Source of the DNA: DDH964 sp963806685
Lineage (GTDB): Bacteria > Desulfobacterota > Desulfuromonadia > Desulfuromonadales > DDH964
Direction of reading: 5' to 3'
DNA length: 64,000 bases
NCBI GenBank assembly: GCA_963806685.1
Contig: CAWDZB010000011.1
Coordinates: 221,872-285,871 of the forward strand
The notes beneath the pieces are model-generated. The model was not told the origin of the DNA. It ran no database searches and saw nothing but the letters and a program-made list of their open reading frames with translations. Positions within the stretch are counted from its first letter, which is position 1. Each line of letters begins with the position of its first letter. Both the position numbers and the translations under genes were made by a program. Shown piece by piece: positions 8,621 through 17,562 of the stretch.

Positions 8621-9397
8621 ATGCAGACAAGAACCGACAGGAAAGTCGTGAGGGTCGTCCACAAGGTCGAGACCATGGAAGGTGCCGGCGTCGTCGTGGG
8701 GCGAGCCCTTCCCAACCGGGACGTTCCCCATGAGGAGGTCGACCCCTTCCTGCTCTGGGACGAGGCCGAGATCGATCCCGACGGCCCCGCCTTTCCCCGT
8801 CACCCCCATCGCGGTTTTGAAATCCTGACGTATCCCCTCCGGGGCTGGATCAACCACGTCGACTCATTGGGCAACGAGGCCCGGGTGCAGGCGGGCGGCA
8901 TCATGCACATCACGGCAGGCAAGGGCATCTGGCACGAGGAAGGCTTCGGCGAGAAGAACCACCAGCCCATCCGCGGCATCCAGTTCTGGGTCAACCTGCC
9001 CCTGGCGGAAAAGCAGCGGGAGCCATCCCTCCAGGTCGCCGGGGAAACCGACCTGCCGGTCACCGACCAGGACGGGGTGCGCCTCAAGGTATTGGTCGGC
9101 CCGGGTTCTCCCATCCAATTGGTGACGCCGGTGCATTACCTGGACGTCACCGTGCAGCCGGGCGCCGCCTTTTCTTGGCCGGCCCCTCCCGATTTCCAGG
9201 GTTTTGCTTACGTTCTGGACGGCGTGGGCCTGTTCGGGCCCGAGGCAACGCGGGGCCTGAAGGGTGACCTGGTCGTTTGGGGCGAGGGGGAACGGGTGAC
9301 AGCGGTGGCCGGAGAGGAAATGCCGACCCGCTTCATGCTGGCCCTGGGCCGTCCCCACCGCCAGCCGGTGAGCTGGCACGGATCTTACGTGGACTGA
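8621..9397 (+). CDS. Pirin family protein
   Basis: The 258-residue bicupin has the pirin core: DPFLLWDEAEI, then RHPHRGFEILTYPLRGWINHVDSLGN, then VQAGGIMHITAGKGIWHEEGF. The metal ligands of pirins (His-x-His early, His-x-x-Glu-type later) correspond to HPH and HEEG here. Bacterial pirins bind Fe or other metals; some act as quercetin dioxygenases, others modulate metabolic enzymes. ATG 8621 was chosen over the in-frame ATG at 8606 because AAAGGA, a good ribosome-binding site, lies between them. The gene stands alone, with the nitroreductase 118 bp downstream. Confidence 0.9.
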   Translation: MQTRTDRKVVRVVHKVETMEGAGVVVGRALPNRDVPHEEVDPFLLWDEAEIDPDGPAFPRHPHRGFEILTYPLRGWINHVDSLGNEARVQAGGIMHITAGKGIWHEEGFGEKNHQPIRGIQFWVNLPLAEKQREPSLQVAGETDLPVTDQDGVRLKVLVGPGSPIQLVTPVHYLDVTVQPGAAFSWPAPPDFQGFAYVLDGVGLFGPEATRGLKGDLVVWGEGERVTAVAGEEMPTRFMLALGRPHRQPVSWHGSYVD

Positions 9398-9515
9398 CCT
9401 CCTTCCAATGGAATTCATCCCGCGTGTCCTAGAAACCGTCCGGGCCTGCCTGAAAAACGTATAATGGGAGGGGCGAGATCAGAAACCGGAACTTCCGTAA
9501 CCGCTGGAGGTGGGC

Positions 9516-10103
9516 ATGGAAAAAGGCAGCGAAAAGAGACGGGCCGATCACCCGATCGACAAGATCTTCCTGGACCGCTGGTCGCCGCGGGCGATGTCCG
9601 GCGAGGCCATCGCCGAAGAGGACCTGATGGCCCTCTTCGAGGCCGCTCGCTGGGCGCCGTCATCCTTCAACAACCAGTCGTGGCGCATCCTCTACGCGCG
9701 CCGGGATGGCAAGCACTGGCCGCTCTTTCTGAGTCTGCTGGTCGAGTCCAACCAGGCCTGGGCAAACAAGGCGGCTGCCTTGCTGCTGTTCATCTCCAAG
9801 ACCACCTTCGACTACAATGGCAAGCCGGCGCGCACCCACTCCTTCGACACCGGCGCGGCGTGGGAGAACCTCGCGCTGCAGGCGATGCTGCGCGGCTATG
9901 TCGCCCACGGCATGCAGGGGTTCGATTACGACCGGGCCAGGACCGATCTCGGGGTACCGGACGAGTACCAGGTCGAGGCGATGATTGCGGTGGGAATGCC
10001 CGGGTCGAAGGAATCTCTGCCCGAAAAGCTCCAGGCGGTGGAGACCCCGAACGATCGCCGCCCCCTTGCCAATAGTGTCTGCGAGGGGCCGTTTCGCTTG
10101 TAG
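9516..10103 (+). CDS. Nitroreductase family protein
   Basis: The 195-residue protein shows nitroreductase landmarks: RWSPRAMSGEAI near the N-terminus, LFEAARWAPSSFNNQSWRIL (FMN-binding), the central DTGAAWENLALQAMLRGYVAHGMQGFD and the C-terminal MIAVGMPG. These flavoproteins use NAD(P)H to reduce nitro groups, quinones or flavins. GGAGG ends five bases before ATG 9516, which decides that start over an in-frame GTG at 9510. Substrate cannot be predicted. Confidence 0.9.
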   Translation: MEKGSEKRRADHPIDKIFLDRWSPRAMSGEAIAEEDLMALFEAARWAPSSFNNQSWRILYARRDGKHWPLFLSLLVESNQAWANKAAALLLFISKTTFDYNGKPARTHSFDTGAAWENLALQAMLRGYVAHGMQGFDYDRARTDLGVPDEYQVEAMIAVGMPGSKESLPEKLQAVETPNDRRPLANSVCEGPFRL

Positions 10104-10112
10104 GATAACGGG

Positions 10113-10171
10113 AGTGGCCAAACGGCAAAACCACCGCCATGAAATTCACTGCGGTGCCAACCGTCGCCACT
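10113..10171 (+). ncRNA. Structured intergenic element (three-tier hairpin)
   Basis: Three nested complementary segments form one long hairpin: AGTGGC (10113-10118) with GCCACT (10166-10171), ACGG (10122-10125) with CCGT (10161-10164), and CACCGC (10132-10137) with GCGGTG (10151-10156), closing a 13-base loop. The asymmetric purine-rich internal loops look more like a structured RNA than a terminator, and no T-run follows. It ends 145 bp before the PBP1b gene. It does not match any riboswitch consensus I know. Confidence 0.3.
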
Positions 10172-10316
10172 GGTAAGATGGTCTGCTTTCGACTACTGAA
10201 ACAGGGCTTTACCCCCTCTTTTGCGGGGCACGTGAAACCCCGCTGGAATGGCGATTTCACACCTGTCGGTGCATAACATGCCCCCCTGGCGAGCCAATTA
10301 AAACAATCCTGAGAAA

Positions 10317-12608
10317 ATGATGTTTAAAGGCCTGAAACAAAAAAGAAAACTCCTCCTGATTTTAACCCTGACAGGGCTGGTCTTCCTGGCCGTTTTTACC
10401 GCTTACCTGGACTTCACCGTGCGGGCACGGTTCGAGGGTAAACGGTTCAAGTTGCCTGCCAAGGTCTATGCCCGTGCTCTGGAGCTTTATCCTGACCAGC
10501 CTTTGACCCGGATGGCATTGATAAAGGAACTCGGACGGCTTCACTACCGCGAGACGGACCAGGGCCCGCAGAAGCCAGGGACATACCGATCGAGCCGGGA
10601 AGCTCTGGATCTGGTGACCCGCCGGTTTGTCTTTGCCGACGGACCCCAGGAATCGAAGTGGCTGCGCATCGATTTCGACGGTGGCCGGGTAAAGGACATG
10701 ACCGGAAAAAAGGGTGAATCGCTGCCGCTGGTACGCCTGGCCCCACCCCTGATCGGCGGCATCTATCCCGGCCACTACGAGGATCGCGTCCTGGTCAGGC
10801 TCACCGAGGTTCCCGCAGATCTGGTCAATGCCCTGATCGCAGTTGAGGACCGGCGCTTCTTCTCCCACCACGGTATCGACCCGCGAGGGATTGCCCGGGC
10901 CCTTTTCGAGACCGCCAGCGGTGAGGGCCTGCAGGGGGGAAGCACGCTGACCCAGCAGCTGGCCAAGAATTTCTTCCTGACTCCCGCGCGAACCCTGCGG
11001 AGGAAGTTCACCGAAATGATCATGGCGCTGTTGTTGGAAGCCCACTACAGCAAGGGGGAGATTCTCGAGACCTACATCAACGAAGTTTATCTGGGGCAGG
11101 ACGGCAATCGGGCCGTGCACGGCTTTGGACTGGCCGCGGGGTTTTACTTCAATAAGCCGCTTTCCCAACTGGATGTTTCCGAGTCGGCCCTTTTGGTCGG
11201 CATGCTCAAGGGGCCGACCTATTTCAATCCGCGCAGTCACCCCCGGCGGGCCCTGAGCAGGAGAAACCTGGTCCTGGATAAAATGGCCGAGGAGGGGTTT
11301 CTTGCCGAATCGAGGCTGCAATCGGCCAAAGCTGAACCCCTGGGCGTGATCGACAGGCCCCCCGGAGGCACCTCCCCTTACCCGGCTTTTCTCAGTCTGG
11401 TCTACCGCCAATTGAAGCGCGATTATCGGGACGAGGACCTGCGTTCCGAAGGACTGCGGATCTTCACTACCCTGGACCCCATGGTCCAGGAGGCTGCCGA
11501 GAGTGCTCTCACCCGGGGCCTGACGCAGCTGGAGAAGGGGCACGGCATGGGGGCCGGCACCCTGCAGGGCGCCCTGATCGTCACCAGTCCCCAGAACGCC
11601 GAGGTCCAGGCCGTCGTGGGCGGCAGGGACCCGCAATTCGAAGGATTCAACCGCGCCCTCGATGCCCGCCGTCCCATCGGCTCGCTGATCAAGCCGGTGG
11701 TCTACCTGACCGCCCTCCAGCAACCGGAACGCTATACCTTGGCCACGCTACTGGACGACACCCCCCTGGTCCTGAAGCAGGCGGGCGCCCCCGACTGGGC
11801 GCCCCAGAATTACGACAAGGAATACCGGGGCAAGGTCTCCCTGCATGCGGCCCTGGTGAATTCCTACAACGTGCCGACGGTCAATTTGGGCTTGGCGCTA
11901 GGCGTCTCCAGGGTCCTGGCCAACCTACAGCGGCTCGGGGTGGAACGGGAACTGCCGGAGTTCCCATCGAGCCTGCTCGGCGCCAACGAGTTGTCCCCCA
12001 TGGAGGTGACCCAAGTCTATCAGACGCTCGCCGGCGGAGGTTTCTATACGCCGCTGCGGGCGATCCAGGCGGTGCTGACGGCCGCGGGTGAACCGCTGCA
12101 GCGCTATCCGCTCAATGTCGAGCAGGTGGTCGGTCCTGCACCCCTTTACCTTCTGACCCGGGCCATGCAGGATGTGGTGCGCGAAGGGACCGCCATGGCC
12201 CTCAACCGGTATCTGTCGCCGGACCTCGATGTCGCGGGAAAAACCGGCACCACCGACGATTATCGCGACAGCTGGTTTGCCGGCTTCACCGGGGATCGCC
12301 TAGCCGTGGCCTGGGTCGGGCGGGACGACAACGAGCCTACGGGCCTGACCGGAGCGTCCGGAGCCCTGAGGATCTGGGGGGAGATGATGGCTGACCTCCA
12401 TCCCCAACCGCTCATCCTGCCCCAACCGGAAAAGGTGGAGCAGGCCTGGATCGACCCGGCCTCGGGGCTGCTCAGTGCCAGGGGGTGCCGTGACGCCGTG
12501 GAACTCCCTTTTGTCGCCGGTTCGGCGCCCACCGAGGCCGCTGCCTGCGGTCCCGGGGCGCTGGGCAGTTCCATCAAAGGTTTTTTTGAAAGGATATTCG
12601 GTCGATGA
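10317..12608 (+). CDS. mrcB: Bifunctional penicillin-binding protein 1B
   Basis: The 763-residue class A PBP polymerises and cross-links peptidoglycan at the inner membrane. A membrane anchor (about residues 12-32) is followed by a UB2H-like region (KVYARALELYPDQPLT...). The glycosyltransferase domain has Glu177 in AVEDRRFFSHHGID plus GGSTLTQQLAKN. The transpeptidase domain has Ser456 (SLIK), a SYN motif (NSYNVPTVNLG) and Lys642 in KTGTT. The UB2H module and motif order are those of PBP1b. No strong ribosome-binding site is visible before the tandem ATGs at 10317 and 10320. Its last bases overlap the start of the TPR lipoprotein gene (ATGA overlap), implying translational coupling. Confidence 0.95.
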   Translation: MMFKGLKQKRKLLLILTLTGLVFLAVFTAYLDFTVRARFEGKRFKLPAKVYARALELYPDQPLTRMALIKELGRLHYRETDQGPQKPGTYRSSREALDLVTRRFVFADGPQESKWLRIDFDGGRVKDMTGKKGESLPLVRLAPPLIGGIYPGHYEDRVLVRLTEVPADLVNALIAVEDRRFFSHHGIDPRGIARALFETASGEGLQGGSTLTQQLAKNFFLTPARTLRRKFTEMIMALLLEAHYSKGEILETYINEVYLGQDGNRAVHGFGLAAGFYFNKPLSQLDVSESALLVGMLKGPTYFNPRSHPRRALSRRNLVLDKMAEEGFLAESRLQSAKAEPLGVIDRPPGGTSPYPAFLSLVYRQLKRDYRDEDLRSEGLRIFTTLDPMVQEAAESALTRGLTQLEKGHGMGAGTLQGALIVTSPQNAEVQAVVGGRDPQFEGFNRALDARRPIGSLIKPVVYLTALQQPERYTLATLLDDTPLVLKQAGAPDWAPQNYDKEYRGKVSLHAALVNSYNVPTVNLGLALGVSRVLANLQRLGVERELPEFPSSLLGANELSPMEVTQVYQTLAGGGFYTPLRAIQAVLTAAGEPLQRYPLNVEQVVGPAPLYLLTRAMQDVVREGTAMALNRYLSPDLDVAGKTGTTDDYRDSWFAGFTGDRLAVAWVGRDDNEPTGLTGASGALRIWGEMMADLHPQPLILPQPEKVEQAWIDPASGLLSARGCRDAVELPFVAGSAPTEAAACGPGALGSSIKGFFERIFGR

Positions 12609-13021
12609 AGGCAAGCCATCCAATCTTGGGCATGGTCGTTGTCCTGCTACTGTCAGGCTGTGCGGGACTGCTGCCGGGGTTCACACCGAAACCATCGCAG
12701 AATGCCGGCGTACTGGCCCTGCTGAACCAGGCGGACCAGGAAACCGCTGCGCAGCAATTCCCGGCGGCGGGGGCCTCCCTGGAGCGGGCCCTGCGCATCG
12801 AACCGCGCAACCCCGTCCTCTGGCAGAAGCTGGCGCAGGTCCGACTGGAGCAGGGAGAGTATCGGCAAGCCGAAAATCTTGCCGCCAAAGCGAATGCCCT
12901 GGCCCCTGACAACAGGGGGCTGAGAACCGAAAATTGGCGGATCATCGGCCAGGCGCGCCAGGGTCTCGGGGACGCCCAGGGGGCGGAAGCTGCCTATGGC
13001 AAGATGGATTCGGAAAGATGA
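12605..13021 (+). CDS. TPR lipoprotein, possible PBP1b activator (LpoP-like)
   Basis: The 138-residue product starts MKASHPILGMVVVLLLSGCAG, a lipoprotein signal with lipobox LSGC. The mature part contains TPR helices (LLNQADQETAAQQFPAAGASLERALRIEPRNP and VLWQKLAQVRLEQGEYRQAENLAAKANAL), ending AQGAEAAYGKM. The start codon overlaps the PBP1b stop by four bases. In pseudomonads the TPR lipoprotein LpoP is encoded next to mrcB and activates PBP1b from the outer membrane; the same size, topology and gene order here suggest the same job, by inference only. Confidence 0.75.
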   Translation: MKASHPILGMVVVLLLSGCAGLLPGFTPKPSQNAGVLALLNQADQETAAQQFPAAGASLERALRIEPRNPVLWQKLAQVRLEQGEYRQAENLAAKANALAPDNRGLRTENWRIIGQARQGLGDAQGAEAAYGKMDSER

Positions 13022-13103
13022 GGTGGGAGCGGAACCTTTCGGCGGGATCTCTAGCCGGTACTTGAGGATTTTGGTTGCAATGTTTGCCTTCATGGGACAA
13101 GCC

Positions 13104-13138
13104 AGTAAAGCCGGGGTCTAACCGACCCCGGCTTTACT
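13104..13138. terminator. Bidirectional terminator between convergent genes
   Basis: A perfect 15-bp inverted repeat (AGTAAAGCCGGGGTC, loop TAACC, GACCCCGGCTTTACT) lies between the convergent TPR lipoprotein gene and the Fe-S protein gene. It can serve both strands. Confidence 0.85.
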
Positions 13139-13168
13139 CGTCTCCGGCAGGGACCTTGGGCGGCTCCC

Positions 13169-14482
13169 CTACAGTTCCGTGACCCAGCCCCTGCCCTGCC
13201 TTGCGGCCCCTTGCTTAATGGAGTGGAGAAACCGCGAGCGCAGGGTGTCGCTCATCAGCGCCCTTTTTACCGGCGACAGCCGCAGGAAGCCGCCGACCAG
13301 GGAGCGCATGAACTTCTGGTCGATCCGCTGCGGGTCGGCGAAGATCTGGTTCTGCAGGGTCCCCTTTTCGAGGCATTGCAGGATGACCCGCTCGAAGGTG
13401 GTTTCCGGGTGGATGACCCGCTGCTCGCGCTTCACCAGGCGGCACCCCCCGGTGGGGCACTTGAGGGCGCAGACGCCGCAGCCTAGGCAGGCCGAGGGGT
13501 CGACGTCGGGCAACCGCTTTTTCTTCGCCTCCGCCTGCTCGACGGGGAGCATCGCAATCGCGTCGATCGGGCACGCCTTGGCGCATTTTCCGCAGCCGGT
13601 GCAGGCCTCGTTGTCTATGCCGGCCTGGTAGGTGGAGGTGACCAGGGCGTTGGGATAGCCGTAGCGGCTGACGGCCCGCAGGACGTTACAGCAGCAGGAG
13701 CAGCAGTGGCAGACGAACTTGACGTTCTGCTGCACGTTGTCCGCCGTCAGCACCAGCCCCAGTTCCCGCGAGCGGGCGAAGTTTTCCTGCATTTCCGATT
13801 TACTGACTTCTCGCGCCAGGTTGTGCCGGATCATGAAATCGGCCGCGTAGCCGAACTGGCTGCAGCCGTCCAGGGGGACGTCGCAGGTCTTTTCGCCCAG
13901 GTGCAGCTTCTCGTGGCGGCAGCTGCAGATCCCGATGGCGAACCGGTCGGATTCCTCGATGAGGGCCGAGGCTTTTTCGTAGTCGAGAATCTCGACGCAT
14001 TCCTCGGGCTTCACACTCTCTTCGTGAGGCAGGGTGCGGACGAAGGAGACTTGCTGCCCGCCGCCGAAATTCGCAGCCAGGAAACCGCCCTCCCCGTCCA
14101 GGTAGTCCCGGAACATCCGGGCCCGCTCCCTGCTGTTGGCATCCGGCCCGAACCGCATCATGGTGAACTCGAAGATGCCGACCACCATGGGCGAAGGTAT
14201 GTACTTGTATTCCCCCTCCACCCAGATGTCGATGACCAGCCCCTTCTCCGTCAGGTCGTCGAGCCGCCGCTGCAGTTTTTCCTTCCGATAGCCGGTAGCC
14301 TTTTGCACCTCGTCGAAGGAGGCCAGCCCCCAGGGCATCTTGACAATGATGTAGGCTTCCTCGGTGGAGTAGAGCTCCTTGAGGAGGTCATGCAGGTGCT
14401 CGTTCCACGGCGCCCGCATCTCCATGCCGTCGATTTTCCCGCCGAGTTCGCGGAATATGTCTTTACCGACCAGGTGTCCCAT
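13169..14482 (-). CDS. Multi-cysteine 4Fe-4S ferredoxin-type protein
   Basis: The 437-residue cytoplasmic protein starts with an alpha-helical, winged-helix-like part (FDEVQKATGYRKEKLQRRLDDLTEKGLV). A middle region carries ICSCRHEK, CDVPLDGC and the dense cluster CHCCSCCCNVL. Two classic ferredoxin motifs follow, CTGCGKCAKACP and CLGCGVCALKCP, each binding one 4Fe-4S cluster, then a helical tail. This layout is seen in electron-transfer proteins of anaerobic deltaproteobacteria annotated only as 4Fe-4S binding proteins. The physiological partners are unknown. The gene stands alone, with an 870-bp AT-rich region upstream and a strong terminator downstream. The start has GGAG within ten bases. 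Confidence 0.8.
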   Translation of the reverse strand: MGHLVGKDIFRELGGKIDGMEMRAPWNEHLHDLLKELYSTEEAYIIVKMPWGLASFDEVQKATGYRKEKLQRRLDDLTEKGLVIDIWVEGEYKYIPSPMVVGIFEFTMMRFGPDANSRERARMFRDYLDGEGGFLAANFGGGQQVSFVRTLPHEESVKPEECVEILDYEKASALIEESDRFAIGICSCRHEKLHLGEKTCDVPLDGCSQFGYAADFMIRHNLAREVSKSEMQENFARSRELGLVLTADNVQQNVKFVCHCCSCCCNVLRAVSRYGYPNALVTSTYQAGIDNEACTGCGKCAKACPIDAIAMLPVEQAEAKKKRLPDVDPSACLGCGVCALKCPTGGCRLVKREQRVIHPETTFERVILQCLEKGTLQNQIFADPQRIDQKFMRSLVGGFLRLSPVKRALMSDTLRSRFLHSIKQGAARQGRGWVTEL

Positions 14483-15349
14483 GGATGGTCTCCTTGGTGG
14501 GATATGGATTGATTCTGGATTCGTCCAACAACATTAACCACATTTTCCTGCGGTATTTCAAATATTTTTTGGAAGGTTAGCAGGTGGGAGTACGGCTCCA
14601 GGATACAAGGCTCTGGCTAGCCACGCGGGAGAACAAGTCGCGAGTGCCCATATGGGGCTGATTCATCTGCCCTTCCCTTTTCGTTAAAAATATTTTACAA
14701 TTCTTGCCGTTTGCCGGTGTTCAGGAGAAGTTTATTTTTTGCCGGGGCAAATTGTGGTGAGAAGAAATTCTATGTGAGGAGTTAAGAAATCCGTTCGGCA
14801 GGGAAAATTTCCGGTGGGCGTTTTTTTGCGTTCAATTCTAGTGAAAGAGATGGCAAATTCTGGTCAGGTCTTCGGACCGGTTGATTTTGAAATGTCATTC
14901 TTTCATGCCCCACTTGGGGCCATCTTTCTGGGCCCAGAGCACCAACTTTTAGATAAATCCATGGATTTCTAGTTTCCAGACATAGAAGCTGGAATCCCAT
15001 ATCTGTAAACCTAGCTCCTAGATTTCGAAAACATTTCTACATTTAGAAGCGCTGTCTACTAGTTTCACTGTCCATCCGCCATCCGGTGAGCTTTACCGTT
15101 GAGGTTTTGAAAAAGGCAAACTTGAGAGTCAAATTAGGGGAAGTAAAACTAAGAGGAACCTATCTAGAAATTTTCACATTTCCCACCAAAACTTAGTTGG
15201 TACTCCCTTTTTTATTGGAACCCATTTGCGGAGTTCCCCTGGGTCAGTCCTTACCGAGGTTGACATTGTAGTTTTTTGCTGGTGAATCCAAATGAATCAC
15301 AATACTTCCCTTTCATCCCTGCCCTTCCTACGGCACCAGGAGTAGATCA
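14483..15349. other. Long AT-rich intergenic region
   Basis: This 867-bp stretch separates two divergent genes and is clearly lower in GC than its neighbours. No reading frame with a ribosome-binding site was found. It contains the near-palindrome GTTAAAAATATTTTACAA (14683-14700) and several A/T runs, and a possible -35 (TTGACA, 15261) on the side of the DUF169 gene. It may be a control region or the scar of lost genes. Confidence 0.45.
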
Positions 15350-16165
15350 ATGAAAAGCACAATCGCGAAAGCCTTGAGACTCGAAACCGAGCCGGTAGCG
15401 ATCATTTTTTCGGATGAGAAGCCGGAAGATGCCGGGCAATTCGCCCAGGGGGCGTGGGGTTGCGTGATGTTCATGTTCTCCACGGCTACCCGAGGCCGGA
15501 CGGCGGTCTTCGACCGGGAATCGTTCGGCTGTGCCGGCGGCGGCGTCGGCCTGGGCTTCGGCAACGTCTACGAATCCTTCCCCGGCGGCATCCCCGGGTT
15601 CTGCCGCTTCCTCTCCACTGGCAACGAGTCCGACCCCGCCGGCAAGGCGATCGGCGAGAAGATGCTGGGGGCCGGCGCCCGGCAGGACTTCGTCGACCAC
15701 TACCTGCACGGCGAACGCTACAAAAAATCCCCGGAGTTGGTCGAACAATTCGTGAAGGCCGTGCCGATGACCGACGTGCCGGCCAGTTACGTGGTGATGA
15801 AACCCCTCTCCGAGGTGGACCTGAAAAGGGAGGAGCCGGTTTCGGTGTCGTTCCTGGTCAACCCGGACCAATTGGCGGCGCTGACCGTTTTGGCCAACTA
15901 CGACCGGCCGGGCCTGGAGAACGTGGCTGTCCCCTGGGTCGCGGCCTGCCAGGTGGTGGGAGTGATGTCATACCGGGAGGCGGAAGCGGAGAATCCGCGC
16001 TGCCTGATCGGCCTCACCGACATCTCCGCCCGCAAGTACCTCAAGGGACAGAAGGGCAGCGACAAGCTGACCTTCACCGCCCCTTTCCGCAGGTTGTTGG
16101 AAATGGAGGCCAACGTGGTCGGAAGCTTCCTCGAAGGGCAAACCTGGGAGCACGTGATCGCGTAA
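15350..16165 (+). CDS. DUF169 family protein
   Basis: The 271-residue protein matches DUF169: LETEPVAIIFSDEKPEDA at the N-terminus, WGCVMFMFSTATRGRTAVFDRESFGCAGGGVGLGFG in the first third, and PVSVSFLVNPDQLAALTVLANYDRPG later. The family is widespread in anaerobes and is of unknown function; conserved Cys (GCAGGG) and a glycine-rich turn suggest ligand or metal binding. It is monocistronic, followed by a terminator 78 bp downstream. The start codon has only a weak AGGAG-like sequence about 12 bases upstream. Confidence 0.85.
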   Translation: MKSTIAKALRLETEPVAIIFSDEKPEDAGQFAQGAWGCVMFMFSTATRGRTAVFDRESFGCAGGGVGLGFGNVYESFPGGIPGFCRFLSTGNESDPAGKAIGEKMLGAGARQDFVDHYLHGERYKKSPELVEQFVKAVPMTDVPASYVVMKPLSEVDLKREEPVSVSFLVNPDQLAALTVLANYDRPGLENVAVPWVAACQVVGVMSYREAEAENPRCLIGLTDISARKYLKGQKGSDKLTFTAPFRRLLEMEANVVGSFLEGQTWEHVIA

Positions 16166-16243
16166 GAGACGGCGTTGCGGAAATGGCGCCAGTTCCCAGG
16201 TGTCAAGTGGGTCCTCCACTGATCTCACCATCCACCCACACCA

Positions 16244-16271
16244 GCCGGGGCCTTCGGGCTCCGGCTTTTTT
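16244..16271 (+). terminator. Rho-independent terminator after DUF169 gene
   Basis: A 9-bp stem (GCCGGGGCC with GGCTCCGGC, including one G-T pair) closes a TTCG loop and is followed by TTTTTT. Confidence 0.85.
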
Positions 16272-16521
16272 GCGTCGTCATTCGACCAAATGGGGGCAGG
16301 CGACCTGTGAGTTCGGGAAACTCCATGATAAGGTTTACAGACGGGGAAAAGGAGGTTTCACCTTTACCATTCCGGACGACCCCGATGGTTTTTTTGGGAA
16401 AAGACTGACGGGTCGCCGTTGTTACCCTCCCCCGCCCCTTCGCCAGGCAGGACATAGGGACCGATCGATGGTCCCAGTGCTTAGCTGAGCTGCTGCAGGG
16501 GAGAACGCCAGGGAGACGATC

Positions 16522-17562
16522 ATGATGCGCCTTGCTTCCGCGCCGCCCTTACGACTTCCCCGCGTCCGGGTCTCCCCCGATCGCATTATCGGAGAACTGG
16601 TCGGACTTCGTCCCTTCCGGCCCGGCGGGTTCGTGCTGCGACCGGAGGCGATGGACGGGAAGCTCGTCATCCACAACTACGGCCACGGCGGCTGCGGCCT
16701 CGGGCTCTCGTGGGGAACGTCACAGCTTGCGATCGAGGCGGCCCTGGAAGCCGAGTCCCGCGATGCCGCCGTGCTGGGGTGCGGCGCTGTCGGACTCGCG
16801 ACCGGCATTCTCCTGCAGCGGCATGGCTTTCGCGTCACCGTCTATGCCCGGGACCTGCCGCCCAACACCACCTCGAACATTGCTGGCGGCCTCTGGTCGC
16901 CGTACTTCATCGGCGACGAGGATTCCCTGACCCCAGCCTTCCATGAACAATTCAAGGCCGCGGCGCGTCACGCCCACCGGCACTTTCGAAGCCTGGTCGG
17001 ATCGCCGTACGGTGTCCGCTGGGCCGACAGCTACTTCACGGCTGACCAGCTGGATGAACTGCCACGTTTCAACGACGATCTTTCCGACCTTTTTCCCCGC
17101 GTCGCCGACTTCGCTCCGGGGGACCATCCCTTTCCCCGGCGCCATGCCCGCCGCGCCGGGACCATGCTGATCCAAACGCCGCGCTACCTGCGTGCCATCG
17201 AGCAGGACTTTCGAACGGCCGGGGGGAACATTGTCGTATGCGAGTTCCGGAACGTTAAGCAGGTCCTGGAGCTGGCCGAGTCGACGATCGTCAATTGCAC
17301 TGGCCTGGGTTCCCGCGAGCTGTTCGGCGATACGGAGCTCATCCCGGCCAAGGGCCAGATGACCATCCTGCTGCCGCAGCCGGAGATCGAGGATTTTCTC
17401 GCCATCGATGGCGAAGCGCTGTACATGATCCCCCGGGACGACGGGGTTCTCCTGGGAGGCAGTTTCGAGCGAAATGTCCGGGATTTGAGCCCCAATCCCG
17501 GTGAGGCCCGACGGATTTTTCAGGGGCACAGCGCCTTCTTCGAAAGGATGACGACACCCTAG
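16522..17562 (+). CDS. Circularly permuted D-amino-acid oxidase-like FAD protein
   Basis: The 346-residue protein contains all DAO-family segments in an unusual order. The family's C-terminal module comes first (GLRPFRPGGFVLR at 29-40 and VIHNYGHGGCG at 49-59, then LSWGTSQLA). The FAD-binding Rossmann start follows (VLGCGAVGLATGILLQ, GxGxxG at 86-91), then TTSNIAGGLWSP and the remaining core (NCTGLGSRELFGD, AKGQM, YMIPRDDGVLLGGSFE). It ends where a normal DAO would continue into GLRP. D-amino-acid oxidases oxidise D-amino acids or glycine-like amines with FAD. GGGAGACG precedes ATG 16522. Proteins with this permuted order exist in other bacteria, so it is probably functional; the substrate is unknown. 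Confidence 0.8.
   Translation: MMRLASAPPLRLPRVRVSPDRIIGELVGLRPFRPGGFVLRPEAMDGKLVIHNYGHGGCGLGLSWGTSQLAIEAALEAESRDAAVLGCGAVGLATGILLQRHGFRVTVYARDLPPNTTSNIAGGLWSPYFIGDEDSLTPAFHEQFKAAARHAHRHFRSLVGSPYGVRWADSYFTADQLDELPRFNDDLSDLFPRVADFAPGDHPFPRRHARRAGTMLIQTPRYLRAIEQDFRTAGGNIVVCEFRNVKQVLELAESTIVNCTGLGSRELFGDTELIPAKGQMTILLPQPEIEDFLAIDGEALYMIPRDDGVLLGGSFERNVRDLSPNPGEARRIFQGHSAFFERMTTP

Noticed and set aside
14782..15000. 72-codon minus-strand frame in the AT-rich gap
   Set aside because: No ribosome-binding site, unlikely composition and no recognisable motif.
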